This document shows positions 1-9,081 of a stretch of 64,000 nucleotides of DNA, piece by piece. A model generated the notes under the pieces. The model did no database searches. It was given only the letters and a program-made list of their open reading frames with translations, and was not told where the DNA came from. How positions within the stretch are numbered: position 1 is the first letter of the stretch; the number at the start of each line of letters is the position of its first letter. This DNA comes from Aliagarivorans taiwanensis DSM 22990 (GTDB taxonomy: Bacteria; Pseudomonadota; Gammaproteobacteria; Enterobacterales; Celerinatantimonadaceae): contig NZ_AUBZ01000009.1 in the NCBI RefSeq assembly GCF_000429505.1, positions 62,001 to 126,000 of the forward strand, written 5' to 3'. A program made the position numbers and the translations under genes.

Positions 1-144
1 CTATGGTGGCAGCTATCGGCCATCGTGGTGGTGCTTAGCTGGACCTTGGCGGCATTCAGCTTTTACCTTTTTGAGCAGCCGATACTGGAGCGCGCCAAGC
101 GCTGGAAGGCGCGCAGTCCGCTGGCGCTGGCCAGCACTATTTAG
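1..144 (+). CDS. C-terminal fragment of a membrane acyltransferase (acyltransferase-3/OafA-like), cut by window edge
   Basis: Only the last 47 codons lie in the window, read in frame 1 to the TAG at 142-144. They encode one hydrophobic helix (about residues 4-20 of the fragment), then FYLFEQPILERAKRW and a basic tail. A final membrane helix running into a FxxEQPxxxR motif is the usual end of acyltransferase-3 proteins. These inner-membrane enzymes O-acylate surface polysaccharides or peptidoglycan. The substrate cannot be judged from the fragment. It converges with the hydrolase pseudogene on the other strand, and the gap holds a hairpin. The family call rests on a short tail, so it is moderate. 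Confidence 0.55.
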   Translation, partial: LWWQLSAIVVVLSWTLAAFSFYLFEQPILERAKRWKARSPLALASTI

Positions 145-162
145 TCATAAGAGCCTAGCTAG

Positions 163-189
163 AAAAAGGCTAGCCAGAACAGCCTAGCC
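163..189 (-). terminator. Rho-independent terminator after the alpha/beta hydrolase gene
   Basis: Read on the minus strand, the arms ggctag (184-189) and ctagcc (168-173) form a 6-bp stem with a 10-base loop, followed by TTTTT (163-167). The stem overlaps the TAG stop of the hydrolase reading frame. Confidence 0.55.
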
Positions 190-507
190 AGCCAAGTCGG
201 GGGCGTGATGATGGGCGGTATAAGCCTGTTGCTGGAGAAAGTTCACGATGGCTTGGTTGACCTCATCGGGATGCTCGTGGTGCAGCAAGTGACCGCAGTG
301 GGGGAGCTCAATGTATTGGTGGTTCTCGCCGAGCTGCTTTCGTAGTTGCTCGGCTTGGGACACCGGCAGCACGTTGTCGAGACTTCCCCATACCAGCAAG
401 CTAGGGTGGTCATCGAGCTGATAAGCCGCTTGATGATCGTGGTCTAGGGTGTGGATCAAGGTGCTGTAGATGGCATACCGAAAGCCTTTAAAGTGCATCT
501 GTTCTTT

Positions 508-523
508 GAAGCGATGAAGCGAT
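508..523 (-). repeat. 8-bp perfect tandem duplication inside the hydrolase gene
   Basis: gaagcgat occurs twice in a row on the plus strand (508-515 and 516-523). With one copy the protein reads AYRFKEQMHFKGF across the junction and joins the two hydrolase frames. With two copies the frame moves by +2. Confidence 0.9.
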
Positions 524-1099
524 AGGCCCAGTCCTCTTGCCCCATAGGGTCAACAAACTCCTTAAGCTGTTGATTAGGCATCCGTGGAATAAACCAGCTA
601 TAGCAGAGCAAACGGCCCAGTTTGCCGAAGCGAAAGGGCCCAGCGTTGATGCGTTTACTCAGTGGCGCCAGCAAGATGGTACTGAGTACCTGCTCGGGGT
701 AGCGGCGGGTGTAGTTCGCGGCAATACACCCGCCCATGGATAAGCCCAGTAAATGAAAGGGAGTTCTCAGCCCCAAGTAGCTGATCAGCTCATGCAGTTG
801 CTCTACCAGCAGCTCCGGGGTGTAGTCGGTGCGCGGCCGCGCCGAATAGCCGCGGCCATAAAAATCAAAACACAGCATTTGATAGCCCTGCCGCGCCAGC
901 CACATCGCGTTGCGCTCAAAGCCATAACTGGGCACCGAGAAGCCATGCAGCATCACTAGCAGCTCACCTTGATCGGGCCCCAGCAATTGAAAATGCACTG
1001 GGCCATGACGCAGCTGAGCAAACTGTCCGCTGGCCAAGCGACGATTATGTTCATTGAGTGGGTGGTATTCGGCATTACGCAGCCCGGGCAGGGCAATCA

Positions 1100-1113
1100 G
1101 CAAGCAGCAAGCA
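1100..1113 (-). repeat. 7-bp perfect tandem duplication in the hydrolase leader
   Basis: gcaagca occurs twice in a row on the plus strand (1100-1106 and 1107-1113). With one copy the leader from ATG 1149 reads LFTCLLIALPGLRNAEY and continues into the hydrolase. With two copies it ends at a TAA. Confidence 0.9.
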
Positions 1114-1340
1114 GGTAAACAGAACAAGGATCAACAAGACGATGATCATAAGGCCTTCCTTGTATGAAATGAGATTTAAGCACAGCCCTCCTTGGCTGCC
1201 ATCTAGAAAGATAGGTTAAATTGACGCTTTTATCACTGTGCTGAGATACACCCGATTAGGCACTGTATCGGCTCTGTATTGATAATTTTACAGTGCCCAT
1301 GGGTTAATCAGGTGCGCCCCCGGGCTAATGCACTCTCAGT

Positions 1341-4300
1341 CTATTGCTCTATGCCGCGATCCCAGACTTGCTGGCAAAGCTCGCTGCCGTTGGCATCCAA
1401 CGGCACTTCGAAGATCCAGCGTAGCGGCGCAACCACCGGGCTGGTGACAAAGCGGATGGTGGTGCCGAGTAGGCCGCCACTGGGTACGCCAATCTTGAAA
1501 TCATCGAAGCTACCTTTAACCTGCACCGGGGTTTCCAGGCTAAAGATCTGTGCGCGCTTGGCCTGAGGGCGCAGCACTAAGCTGAGCGTCTGCTCGCCAA
1601 AGTCCACCTCGGTTTGACCGACGACCCGCATTCGCGAGGTATCAGCCAGCAGGATGTTTTGATCGAGTACCCCTTGCTCGCCATTAAACACCCCCACCAC
1701 GCAGTTGAGCACCGAACGCTCACCCGGGTCTAACTCAGGCATTACCGCACTGGCCAGGCTGACTGCCCACAAGTCGAGTATCCCCGCTTCAAACTGTTGT
1801 GGCCACACGCCAAAGCCCAGTGTGCCATTGGCATTCTCCAGCAGGCGCTCCGGGGCATCGGTCTCACCGTGCAGATCGGCATGGAGGTTGAAGCGACCAT
1901 GCATCTCGCTGTCGGGCTTGATGCGCCGTGCCAGCAGCCCGTAATCGAAGTTCTCGATATCCGCCTTTAAGGTGGTGGCAAAGCCAAGCTCGCTGGGGCG
2001 CAGGCTGGCGGCGATATCCACCTCTCCACCCGGGAGTTGCAGGTTTAGCGGCGCTAGCGTGAGTTGGCTATCTTGCAGTTGCCAGTGCATCTGGCCGGCG
2101 CCTAGCCAGTCTTCACCGGACTGCACCCGGTCTACATCCAGTTTGAAAACTGCATTGACCCGCGCCAGCGCTTCCAAACTGAGCAGAGGGGCGGCCTGTG
2201 AGTCTGACTCACTGCTGAGGGATGAGGCTTGCTGCGGCTGCACTGCATCTTGTCTATCTTGCTCGCCGTTCTGATCTGCCTCTTGCTCTGGAGCACTCCA
2301 GCCCTGCCAATCATGCAGGCGGAAATCGTCTAGCTGAATATGCGGTGCTTGCAGGGTTAGCGATAGCTCTGGCTTGTCGCGATTGGTGTAGATATGGGCC
2401 TGGCCCTGCATGCGACTCTCACCCACGCTCAGCTGCATATCGCGTAGCTGATAGCCGCGTCGATTCATCGCGAAGCCGGCGGTTAGGGCCAGCGGGCCGT
2501 AGGGCGGCAGGTCAAAGCCGTGCAGGCCATCCAGCGCTTTCAGCGAAGGACTGGACAGGCTCAGCTGCAGGCGGTTGCGACTTAAGTCAAAGGGGCGCTG
2601 TACCCGCGCTTCGGCGCTCAGCGCTACCTCGCCGAGCTGGGCCTGCAGGGTGAGCGGGATATTACTGCGCAGTTGGCGGAATTGCTGGAGCGGCAAGGAG
2701 CTTAAGTTAAGTTGCAGCTGGTAATCGAGTAGCTGCCCTTGCAGGTCAAAGCTTAGGGGCTGCTCGGGCGCGGCGCTGATCTTGGCGTGGCGGATGGCGA
2801 TCTCACCCTCGGCTTGGGTATTGGGGTCGACCACCTGCCAGTAGCCTTCACTGAGGCCGACCTCGAGCTCTGCGTTGTCGAGCAGCTCGGCGACGCTATT
2901 GCCGTGCAGTTTAAGGCTCAGTTGGCTGCTTTCAACCTGCGCTTGAATGTTCTCGGCAAGCTCCAGCTCACGCAGCAACCAGCCGAGGTCGACATCGCGG
3001 CTACCCACCTGAAATTCCATGCTGTAAGGCGCATCGCGCAGGTCGAGGCTCAGGTCGCCGCCCACCAACAACTGTTGGAAGCGGGCACTGAACGGCGCCC
3101 GCTTCAGCCAGCCGTCGCGAGTTTCACCCTGAATCGAGATGGCCTGCAGTTCTCGCTCGCCGAGCTGCAGTTGCTCTACCTGTAGCGACAGGTCGGCATC
3201 ACTCAGGCTAAAGCTCTGCGGCAGGATTGGGATGCTGAGCTGCTGCTGGCGGGCAGCTTGCGCCTGTTGCCGCGCTTGACGACGTTGTGCTTGGCGGGCT
3301 TTACGCTCCTCATCTGTGAGCGGCTGGCCGGTGCGGCGCGCTCTACGCTGGTCACTGCTGGCACTGTCACTATTGGTACTATCGTTGCCTGTTGGCTGGT
3401 CGTTGCGTGTTGCTTCGCTGTTGTCTGCGGCTTCAGGCATTGGCTCCAGCTCTTGCGGCTCTTCCAGCGCGGCCGCTTCTGGCCATAGTCCGAGCATCTG
3501 TGCCAGGTCGATGCGCTTGAACTGGCCCTGCAGCTGCAGGTTGGCTTGGTCGTCTTTGGGGAAGCGACGGGCGCGGAAGCTCAGCTCCCCTTGGCTATCG
3601 GCCAGCGTCAGCTCGGGGATATCGGCGTTCAGGTGATTGGCACTTAGGGAGAACTCGCTTCTCAGGGCGAAGCTGCCGGTGGCGTCGTCGCGCACCCCTA
3701 GCCAAGGGGCGAGGGCACCAAGCTCATCGGCTTGTACCGAGAGCTGCATTTCCGCGCCTTCCTGCCAGTTGCCCTCGGGCAGCGATGCGGCAAGCTGCAC
3801 TTGCAGCGGCTGTGAGTCGATCTGGTAGTGAAGTTGCCAGTCTTCGCCTCGGTACAAGCGGTTGGGGGCGGTGGCTGTGGCCTGCATGGTCACCGGCACT
3901 TCGAATAGCTGGCCACTAAGGCTAAGCTGCATCTCTTCAGTGGTGCCACCGCTTAGCTCGCCCTGCTCGATCCCCAAGGGGCTACCGCTGGGCAGGCGCA
4001 GGTGACTCTCTTGCATGCGAAAGCGCAGCCGCGCGTTGCGCAGCAACTCGATGACATCGGCGCCATCGCTGCTGATGGCTAGAAAGCCGCTACCAATCTT
4101 ACCGCTAGCGCCTTCCAAAAACGGGAAGCGGTTGATCATCTTGTCCAAGGGGGCATCGCGGGTTGCTAAACCGGCGCGTAGCTGCAGGGCATCTTGCTCG
4201 ACCCGTCCGGTGAGGTTGCCGCGAAACGGCAGGTCGTCGATGGTGGCGCGCATCGGGGTTTTCAGCTGAGCTTCTTCCAGACTCAAGGCCAGCTCAATGG

Positions 4301-5684
4301 CGCTGATCTCCTGCTCCAGGCCAAGTACCTGTCCAAGTGTGAGCTGTAGGTCGATATCGGCCTGACTCAGCCAGTAATTGGCGATCTGCCCGAGTGGTGG
4401 CCGCTCCTCTTCGCTGGTACGTTCTTCCTCACTAGAAGATCTGTTAGCAGCGTTGTCCTGTGGATTAGCCGTTTGTTGTTCGAGGGTTTGCTCATCTTCC
4501 AGCGCGCTGAAGTTAGCTTGCTCCAGGCTGTCTTCGAGCCACGGGCTGAGATCGAACTGATCGATATTCAGCTCGCCGCCAATCACCAACTTATTCAGGG
4601 TGTCGAGCTGTAGTTGGCCATTTAACGTCGAGCCGGCGCTTTGCAGTGATAGGTCTTCGATGTGCAAGGAGCGAGGCAGGGCGGAGAGGGTTGCCTCTAT
4701 CGCCAAGGGGCTGATCAGGGCGGCGTTGTCTCCGAGCAGACGTGCCAGACTGGCGGATTGCTCAGCCTGCAGTTGCAGTGCCAGTTTAGAGCGCTGTTGG
4801 GCGCTGGGGTCCACCAAACCAGTGAGCGAGAGCGCGATATCGCCGATCTGGGCGCTCAGGGTCAGCTCGCCTAAGGCGCCTTGCAGTAGGGAGTTAAGCT
4901 GCCAGCGCGAATCAAAGTGGTAGCGCTCTCCCAGCATACTGCCGGAGGCGCTTAGCTCGAGGTTGTCTTCATCGGGCATGGTGGCGTGCAGCTGCTCAAG
5001 CTGCCAGTCCACCTGTGCATCAGCCAGATGGTCGTAGTAGCTGATGGCCATATCCCGCACCTGCAGGCTCTCTTCGATGCGCACTTGGTAGGCGGTGCCG
5101 CGCCAGAATATCTGCTGTTCGATTAGGGCCTCTTCCGGCTCGGACTCCGCCGGCGGTGCGGCGCTATCGCTCTGTGCTTCGACCGGCGAGTTGTCGTTTG
5201 GCTGTTGGTCTGCATCGCTACTGGCAAGCTGCCAGTTATTGTCATTAAGGGCCCGCTGCTCGAGGTTGAGCTTAAAGCCATTGACGGCCAATTGGGTCAA
5301 GTTGATCTGCTGTTTGAGGATCGGCAGCAGCTCGAGTTGGGCGCTTAGCAGGGCCAGCTCTGCCAGATAGGGTTGCTGCCAGTCGCCGTTATTTTGCGGG
5401 TTGCCACTGTTAAGGCCGGTGTCTTCGTTGCCTGAGGGCTTAAGGCTGTGATTGTGCAGGTAAACCTGCTCAATACGCAGCGCCGGTTTGAGTGATACCT
5501 CAAGCTCAATAGCTCCGTCGATGGTGAGCTCGCGTTGCAGCTGCTGGCCAAGGATATCGGCAATGGTATTGCGTTGTCCGCTGAGGTCGACCCGGATGCC
5601 AATCAGTAGGATTAGCAGTGGCACGATGATAATCAGGGCGAGGATACCGGACAGACTGGCTAGCGCGATTTTGGCCTTACTCAC
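1341..5684 (-). CDS. Giant AsmA-family protein (inner-membrane anchored, periplasmic)
   Basis: The product has 1447 residues. It starts at a GTG (5684) with GGAG a few bases upstream. Residues 7-30 form one hydrophobic anchor, followed by the AsmA-type stretch IRVDLSGQRNTIADILGQ and a very long beta-rich periplasmic body. Three low-complexity linkers interrupt it: acidic/Ser-rich near 150-185, Glu/Ser-rich near 400-430, and a Gln/Arg/Ala-rich segment near 780-815. The last 200 residues match the conserved AsmA C-terminal region (LHADLHGETDAPERLL, then QTLSLVLRPQ). AsmA-like proteins (AsmA, TamB, YhdP) are thought to bridge the periplasm and move phospholipid to the outer membrane. It is about twice the length of E. 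coli AsmA. The frameshifted hydrolase lies downstream on the same strand. Confidence 0.85.
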   Translation of the reverse strand: MSKAKIALASLSGILALIIIVPLLILLIGIRVDLSGQRNTIADILGQQLQRELTIDGAIELEVSLKPALRIEQVYLHNHSLKPSGNEDTGLNSGNPQNNGDWQQPYLAELALLSAQLELLPILKQQINLTQLAVNGFKLNLEQRALNDNNWQLASSDADQQPNDNSPVEAQSDSAAPPAESEPEEALIEQQIFWRGTAYQVRIEESLQVRDMAISYYDHLADAQVDWQLEQLHATMPDEDNLELSASGSMLGERYHFDSRWQLNSLLQGALGELTLSAQIGDIALSLTGLVDPSAQQRSKLALQLQAEQSASLARLLGDNAALISPLAIEATLSALPRSLHIEDLSLQSAGSTLNGQLQLDTLNKLVIGGELNIDQFDLSPWLEDSLEQANFSALEDEQTLEQQTANPQDNAANRSSSEEERTSEEERPPLGQIANYWLSQADIDLQLTLGQVLGLEQEISAIELALSLEEAQLKTPMRATIDDLPFRGNLTGRVEQDALQLRAGLATRDAPLDKMINRFPFLEGASGKIGSGFLAISSDGADVIELLRNARLRFRMQESHLRLPSGSPLGIEQGELSGGTTEEMQLSLSGQLFEVPVTMQATATAPNRLYRGEDWQLHYQIDSQPLQVQLAASLPEGNWQEGAEMQLSVQADELGALAPWLGVRDDATGSFALRSEFSLSANHLNADIPELTLADSQGELSFRARRFPKDDQANLQLQGQFKRIDLAQMLGLWPEAAALEEPQELEPMPEAADNSEATRNDQPTGNDSTNSDSASSDQRRARRTGQPLTDEERKARQAQRRQARQQAQAARQQQLSIPILPQSFSLSDADLSLQVEQLQLGERELQAISIQGETRDGWLKRAPFSARFQQLLVGGDLSLDLRDAPYSMEFQVGSRDVDLGWLLRELELAENIQAQVESSQLSLKLHGNSVAELLDNAELEVGLSEGYWQVVDPNTQAEGEIAIRHAKISAAPEQPLSFDLQGQLLDYQLQLNLSSLPLQQFRQLRSNIPLTLQAQLGEVALSAEARVQRPFDLSRNRLQLSLSSPSLKALDGLHGFDLPPYGPLALTAGFAMNRRGYQLRDMQLSVGESRMQGQAHIYTNRDKPELSLTLQAPHIQLDDFRLHDWQGWSAPEQEADQNGEQDRQDAVQPQQASSLSSESDSQAAPLLSLEALARVNAVFKLDVDRVQSGEDWLGAGQMHWQLQDSQLTLAPLNLQLPGGEVDIAASLRPSELGFATTLKADIENFDYGLLARRIKPDSEMHGRFNLHADLHGETDAPERLLENANGTLGFGVWPQQFEAGILDLWAVSLASAVMPELDPGERSVLNCVVGVFNGEQGVLDQNILLADTSRMRVVGQTEVDFGEQTLSLVLRPQAKRAQIFSLETPVQVKGSFDDFKIGVPSGGLLGTTIRFVTSPVVAPLRWIFEVPLDANGSELCQQVWDRGIEQ

Positions 5685-5852
5685 AATAAACTCCGGGAGG
5701 CACTTAGGGGACGCTGAGATTATAAATCATAGCGGGTCTGGCTCAAGCGCTTGGGCCTGCAACTTGGCGGGTTTATCACTGTTTGTTTGCCTATAAAACA
5801 TGCGTTTAGCGTGCTTATTGGGCGATTTGTCGGTGAAGGTGCTTAGGCGGTA

Positions 5853-5868
5853 TGGCGTGGTAGTTGCA
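5853..5868 (+). promoter_or_regulatory. Sigma54-like promoter upstream of the ammonium sensor fusion
   Basis: tggcgtggtagttgca has TGGC and TTGCA elements with the spacing required by sigma54 (RpoN), and GG and GC lie ten bases apart. It differs from TGGCACG-N4-TTGCA at two positions in the -24 box. The start codon of the Amt fusion is about 124 bases downstream. The site is predicted from sequence only. Confidence 0.5.
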
Positions 5869-5913
5869 CTGGCATAAGGAGCTGTTTCACTAAACAGACA
5901 AATGTTACATTTA

Positions 5914-5930
5914 TGCACCATATTGGCGCA
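5914..5930 (+). promoter_or_regulatory. NtrC-like binding site (near-consensus)
   Basis: tgcaccatattggcgca matches the NtrC palindrome TGCACC-N5-GGTGCA at 11 of 12 specified positions. It lies 62 bases ahead of the Amt-GGDEF-EAL start codon, downstream of the sigma54-like element. NtrC enhancers can act from either side, although upstream placement is more usual. Confidence 0.5.
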
Positions 5931-5954
5931 GCTTCGCTCGGCGTTTGCCGGCGC

Positions 5955-5971
5955 CTGTCCAACTTGGTGCA
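5955..5971 (+). promoter_or_regulatory. Second, degenerate NtrC-like site
   Basis: The right half ggtgca (5966-5971) is perfect and the left half matches only at its last two bases. Its centre is 41 bases from that of the near-consensus site, about four helical turns, so both would lie on the same DNA face. Confidence 0.3.
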
Positions 5972-5991
5972 ATCAGGGATGAGGAAACGAT

Positions 5992-8900
5992 ATGGATTCG
6001 GCCTGGCTATTGGGCACAGCGGCACTGGTGTTTCTGATGCAAGCGGGCTTTCTGTGTCTGGAAAGTGGCAAGATCCGCAGTAAAAACAGTATTAACGTGG
6101 CCGCCAAGAACATTTCCGATTTTATTATCGCCTCGGCACTGTTCTGGCTGTTTGGCTTTGGCCTGATGTTTGGCGACAGCCTTCACGGCTGGCTGGGCAG
6201 CAGCGAATTCTTGTTTGGTGAGCATAACTCCCCGGAGCAAATCAGCTTCTTCCTGTTCCAAGTGATGTTTTGTGGCACCGCCGCAACCTTGATGTCGGGG
6301 GCGGTGGCCGAACGAATGAGCTATCACGGCTACCTGCTGGCGGCGGTGGTACTTAGTGCGGTGATCTACCCGGTCAGTGGCCACTGGGCATGGGCGGGCC
6401 TGTATAGCGGTGAGGCCCAAGGCTGGCTGGAGCGCCAAGGCTTTGTGGATTTTGCCGGCTCCACCGTGGTTCACTCGGTGGGCGGTTGGGTGGCCTTGGC
6501 CGCCATCTTGATTATCGGCCCGCGGATCGGCCGTTTCGATAGCGAACATGCCATGCCGATGGGCAGCAATCTCCCTCTGTCGGTGCTGGGCACGCTGCTG
6601 TTATGGCTGGGGTGGTTTGGCTTTAATGGTGGCTCCACCCTCGCGTTTACCGATGCGGTGCCGAAGATCTTGCTTAATACCTGCTTAGCCGCGGCCTGGA
6701 GTGGCATCGTCTGCAGTGCCTGTCACTTCCTGCGCAAAGGCTTTATCGATGTCAGCTACATCCTTAACGGGGTGATTGCCGGGCTGGTGGCCATTACCGC
6801 CTGCTGCCATGTGGTCTCCGGGGCGGCGGCGGCGTTTATCGGCATGGTGGCTGGTCTGGTGGTGTATTGGGGAACCTGGTGGCTGGCCCGTTGCCGCATC
6901 GATGATGCCTTGGCGGTGGTGCCCGCGCACTTGTTTGCCGGCATCTGGGGCACCTTGGCGCTGGCGCTGTTTGCCGATCTCGAGGTGTTGGGTACCGGCC
7001 TAAGTCGCGCCCAACAGTTGGGGGTGCAGCTTCAGGGGATCGCCTGCATTGGCCTGTATGCCTTTGGCCTGAGCTATCTGCTGCTGCGCTTAATCGATAT
7101 CTGGCTGCCACTGCGGGTGAGCCGAGCTGATGAGATAAGTGGTATGAACGTCTCAGAGCATCGCGCCAGTACCGAACTGATTGATTTACTGGACTCGATG
7201 CAGCAACAGCAGCGCGAGGGCACCTTCTCCGAGCCGGTGCCGGTTGAGCCGTTTACCGAGGTGGGACAGATCGCCAAGCGCTACAACCAAGTGATTGCCC
7301 GGGTGAATGCTGAGATCAACAAGCGCGACCATGCCATCACCAGCTTCCGCTCCAGTGAGCGGCGCAAAAGTGCCATTCTCGATTCGTCGATGGACTGTAT
7401 TGTCAGCATCGACTTGCAGGGGCGGATCTTAGAGTTTAACCCTGCCTCAGAGCGCTGCTTTGGCTACTTGAAGCGACAAGTCACCGGCAAGAGTTTTATC
7501 GAACTGTTTATCGAGGAAGACAAGCGAGCGGAGATCAGCGAAAGCCTGTCTCATGGCTTTTCTACATCACAAGGGCTGCTACGCAATCGCCGTAACAATA
7601 TGCTGCTTAGTCGCAGCAGTGGCGACCGCTTCCCGGCCGAGATTACCATTACCGGCGCAGGCTTAGGGGCCTCGGTGCGCGATGAGTTCACCCTGCACAT
7701 CCGCGATGTTACCCGCCAACAGAAGATGCAATCGCGCCTGAAAAACCTGGCTTACAGTGATGCCTTGACCGGCCTGGCCAATCGCACCTACTTGATTCAG
7801 CAACTGAACAAGATGCTGCATCTGGCCGGTGGGAGAGATCTTGACGCGGCCTTGTTGTTTCTCGACCTTGACCACTTCAAAAAAATCAACGACACCCTTG
7901 GCCACAAAGCCGGTGACCACCTGCTGGTGGAAGTCAGCAAGCGCCTTAGCACGGTGTGCCGTAACAGCGACATTGTGGCGCGCTGGGGCGGCGATGAGTT
8001 TATTATCTTGCTCAAGCACGTAACCGGCGCCGAGCAAGCCCGCTTCAAGGCGGAGGAGGTGCTGCAAGCGCTGCGCCTGCCACTGGAGATTGAAGGCCGT
8101 CAGCTAAATGTACCGAGCAGTATCGGCGTGGTGTTCTGCGACAGCGCCTACAGCAGCGCCGAGCAGCTGGTGCAATATGCCGACATTGCCATGTATCAGG
8201 CCAAGCAGCTCGGCCGTGATAACTACCAACTGTTTCAGCCAGAGATGGCGACCCAAGCTGCCCGCGAATTCGACTATGAGCAGGCTCTGCGCAAGGGGCT
8301 GGAAGAGGAGCAGCAGCTTAGTCTGGTATATCAGCCCAAAGTGACCCAACAGGGGCAGCTGGTTGGTTTGGAAGCGCTGCTGCGCTGGCAACACCCTACA
8401 GAAGGGATGATTTCGCCGGTAGTGTTTATCCCGCTGGCGGAAGAGTCTGATTTGATTATTGGGCTGGGCGAGTGGGTGGTGGAACGCACCCTTAAGCAGC
8501 TCGACCAATGGCGCAGCGAAGGGAATCAGCTGGTGCCGGTATCGGTCAACATCAGCGGCAAGCATCTGCGTTCGGTGGGCTTGGTGCCGTTTATTCGACA
8601 GCGGCTAGCCCACTATCAATTGCCCGGAGAGCTGCTCGAGATCGAGCTGACCGAAGGGGTGCTGCTAACCGATATCGAGCGCTGCATTGAGGTGATGACC
8701 GAGCTCAAGGCGCTCAAGCTGAAGATCTCCATCGATGACTTCGGCACCGGTTATTCGTCGCTTAACTACCTGAAACGCTTGCCCATCGATGTGCTCAAGA
8801 TTGATCGCTCCTTTGTCGATGAGTGCGCCAACACCCATGAAGATGGCCAGATCTGCGCCACCATCATCTCCTTGGCGAAGAACCTGGAGCTGACCACGGT

Positions 8901-9081
8901 GGCCGAAGGGGTCGAGAATCAGCAGCAACTGACGTTTCTGGCATCACGCGGCTGTGATGTCTACCAAGGTTTTTGGTTTTATAAGCCGGAGAGTGCCGAG
9001 TGGATTGCTCAGCTGTTAGCTGAGCCCGCTCAGACAGAGGCAGGACCGGCCTACACGCCGGTCCGTCCTTCGGTGAGCTAG
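5992..9081 (+). CDS. Ammonium transporter (Amt) fused to PAS, GGDEF and EAL: putative ammonium-responsive c-di-GMP enzyme
   Basis: The product has 1029 residues. It starts at an ATG behind gaggaa. Residues 1-375 are a full Amt/MEP channel. The pore histidines are visible (STVVHSVGG and [11 protein letters not shown]), as are the acidic residue in VDFAGST and [19 protein letters not shown] linker (380-450, [14 protein letters not shown]) leads to a PAS domain (about 456-570). A GGDEF domain follows from 582, with GGDEF at 666-670 and an inhibitory-site RxxD (RNSD) five residues before it. The EAL domain has EAL at 794-796 and keeps [31 protein letters not shown] and the late Gln of DVYQGFW. 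Both catalytic modules therefore look active. Amt domains fused to signalling outputs are known as ammonium sensors. No glnK is adjacent. The stop overlaps the stop of the convergent chemoreceptor gene. Confidence 0.93.
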   Translation: MDSAWLLGTAALVFLMQAGFLCLESGKIRSKNSINVAAKNISDFIIASALFWLFGFGLMFGDSLHGWLGSSEFLFGEHNSPEQISFFLFQVMFCGTAATLMSGAVAERMSYHGYLLAAVVLSAVIYPVSGHWAWAGLYSGEAQGWLERQGFVDFAGSTVVHSVGGWVALAAILIIGPRIGRFDSEHAMPMGSNLPLSVLGTLLLWLGWFGFNGGSTLAFTDAVPKILLNTCLAAAWSGIVCSACHFLRKGFIDVSYILNGVIAGLVAITACCHVVSGAAAAFIGMVAGLVVYWGTWWLARCRIDDALAVVPAHLFAGIWGTLALALFADLEVLGTGLSRAQQLGVQLQGIACIGLYAFGLSYLLLRLIDIWLPLRVSRADEISGMNVSEHRASTELIDLLDSMQQQQREGTFSEPVPVEPFTEVGQIAKRYNQVIARVNAEINKRDHAITSFRSSERRKSAILDSSMDCIVSIDLQGRILEFNPASERCFGYLKRQVTGKSFIELFIEEDKRAEISESLSHGFSTSQGLLRNRRNNMLLSRSSGDRFPAEITITGAGLGASVRDEFTLHIRDVTRQQKMQSRLKNLAYSDALTGLANRTYLIQQLNKMLHLAGGRDLDAALLFLDLDHFKKINDTLGHKAGDHLLVEVSKRLSTVCRNSDIVARWGGDEFIILLKHVTGAEQARFKAEEVLQALRLPLEIEGRQLNVPSSIGVVFCDSAYSSAEQLVQYADIAMYQAKQLGRDNYQLFQPEMATQAAREFDYEQALRKGLEEEQQLSLVYQPKVTQQGQLVGLEALLRWQHPTEGMISPVVFIPLAEESDLIIGLGEWVVERTLKQLDQWRSEGNQLVPVSVNISGKHLRSVGLVPFIRQRLAHYQLPGELLEIELTEGVLLTDIERCIEVMTELKALKLKISIDDFGTGYSSLNYLKRLPIDVLKIDRSFVDECANTHEDGQICATIISLAKNLELTTVAEGVENQQQLTFLASRGCDVYQGFWFYKPESAEWIAQLLAEPAQTEAGPAYTPVRPSVS

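Larger units (their letters stand above)
184..1149 (-). pseudogene. Alpha/beta hydrolase, frameshifted twice by short tandem duplications
   Basis: The reading frame is an alpha/beta-hydrolase fold esterase/lipase-like protein. It has the oxyanion HGF motif, the nucleophile elbow GLSMGG, an acid in SLDNVLPVS and a histidine in CGHLLHH. The best start is ATG at 1149, behind a strong AAGGAAGG (1154-1161). It opens a hydrophobic leader (MIIVLLILVLFTCLL), but that frame stops after 24 codons. A perfect 7-bp tandem duplication at 1100-1113 shifts it, and an 8-bp duplication at 508-523 shifts it again. Removing one copy of each restores a continuous 316-residue protein with a membrane anchor and the full triad. 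As it stands, only a 223-residue piece from a TTG at 1127, lacking acid and histidine, could be made without the leader. It is either decayed or reversibly off. Confidence 0.85.
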
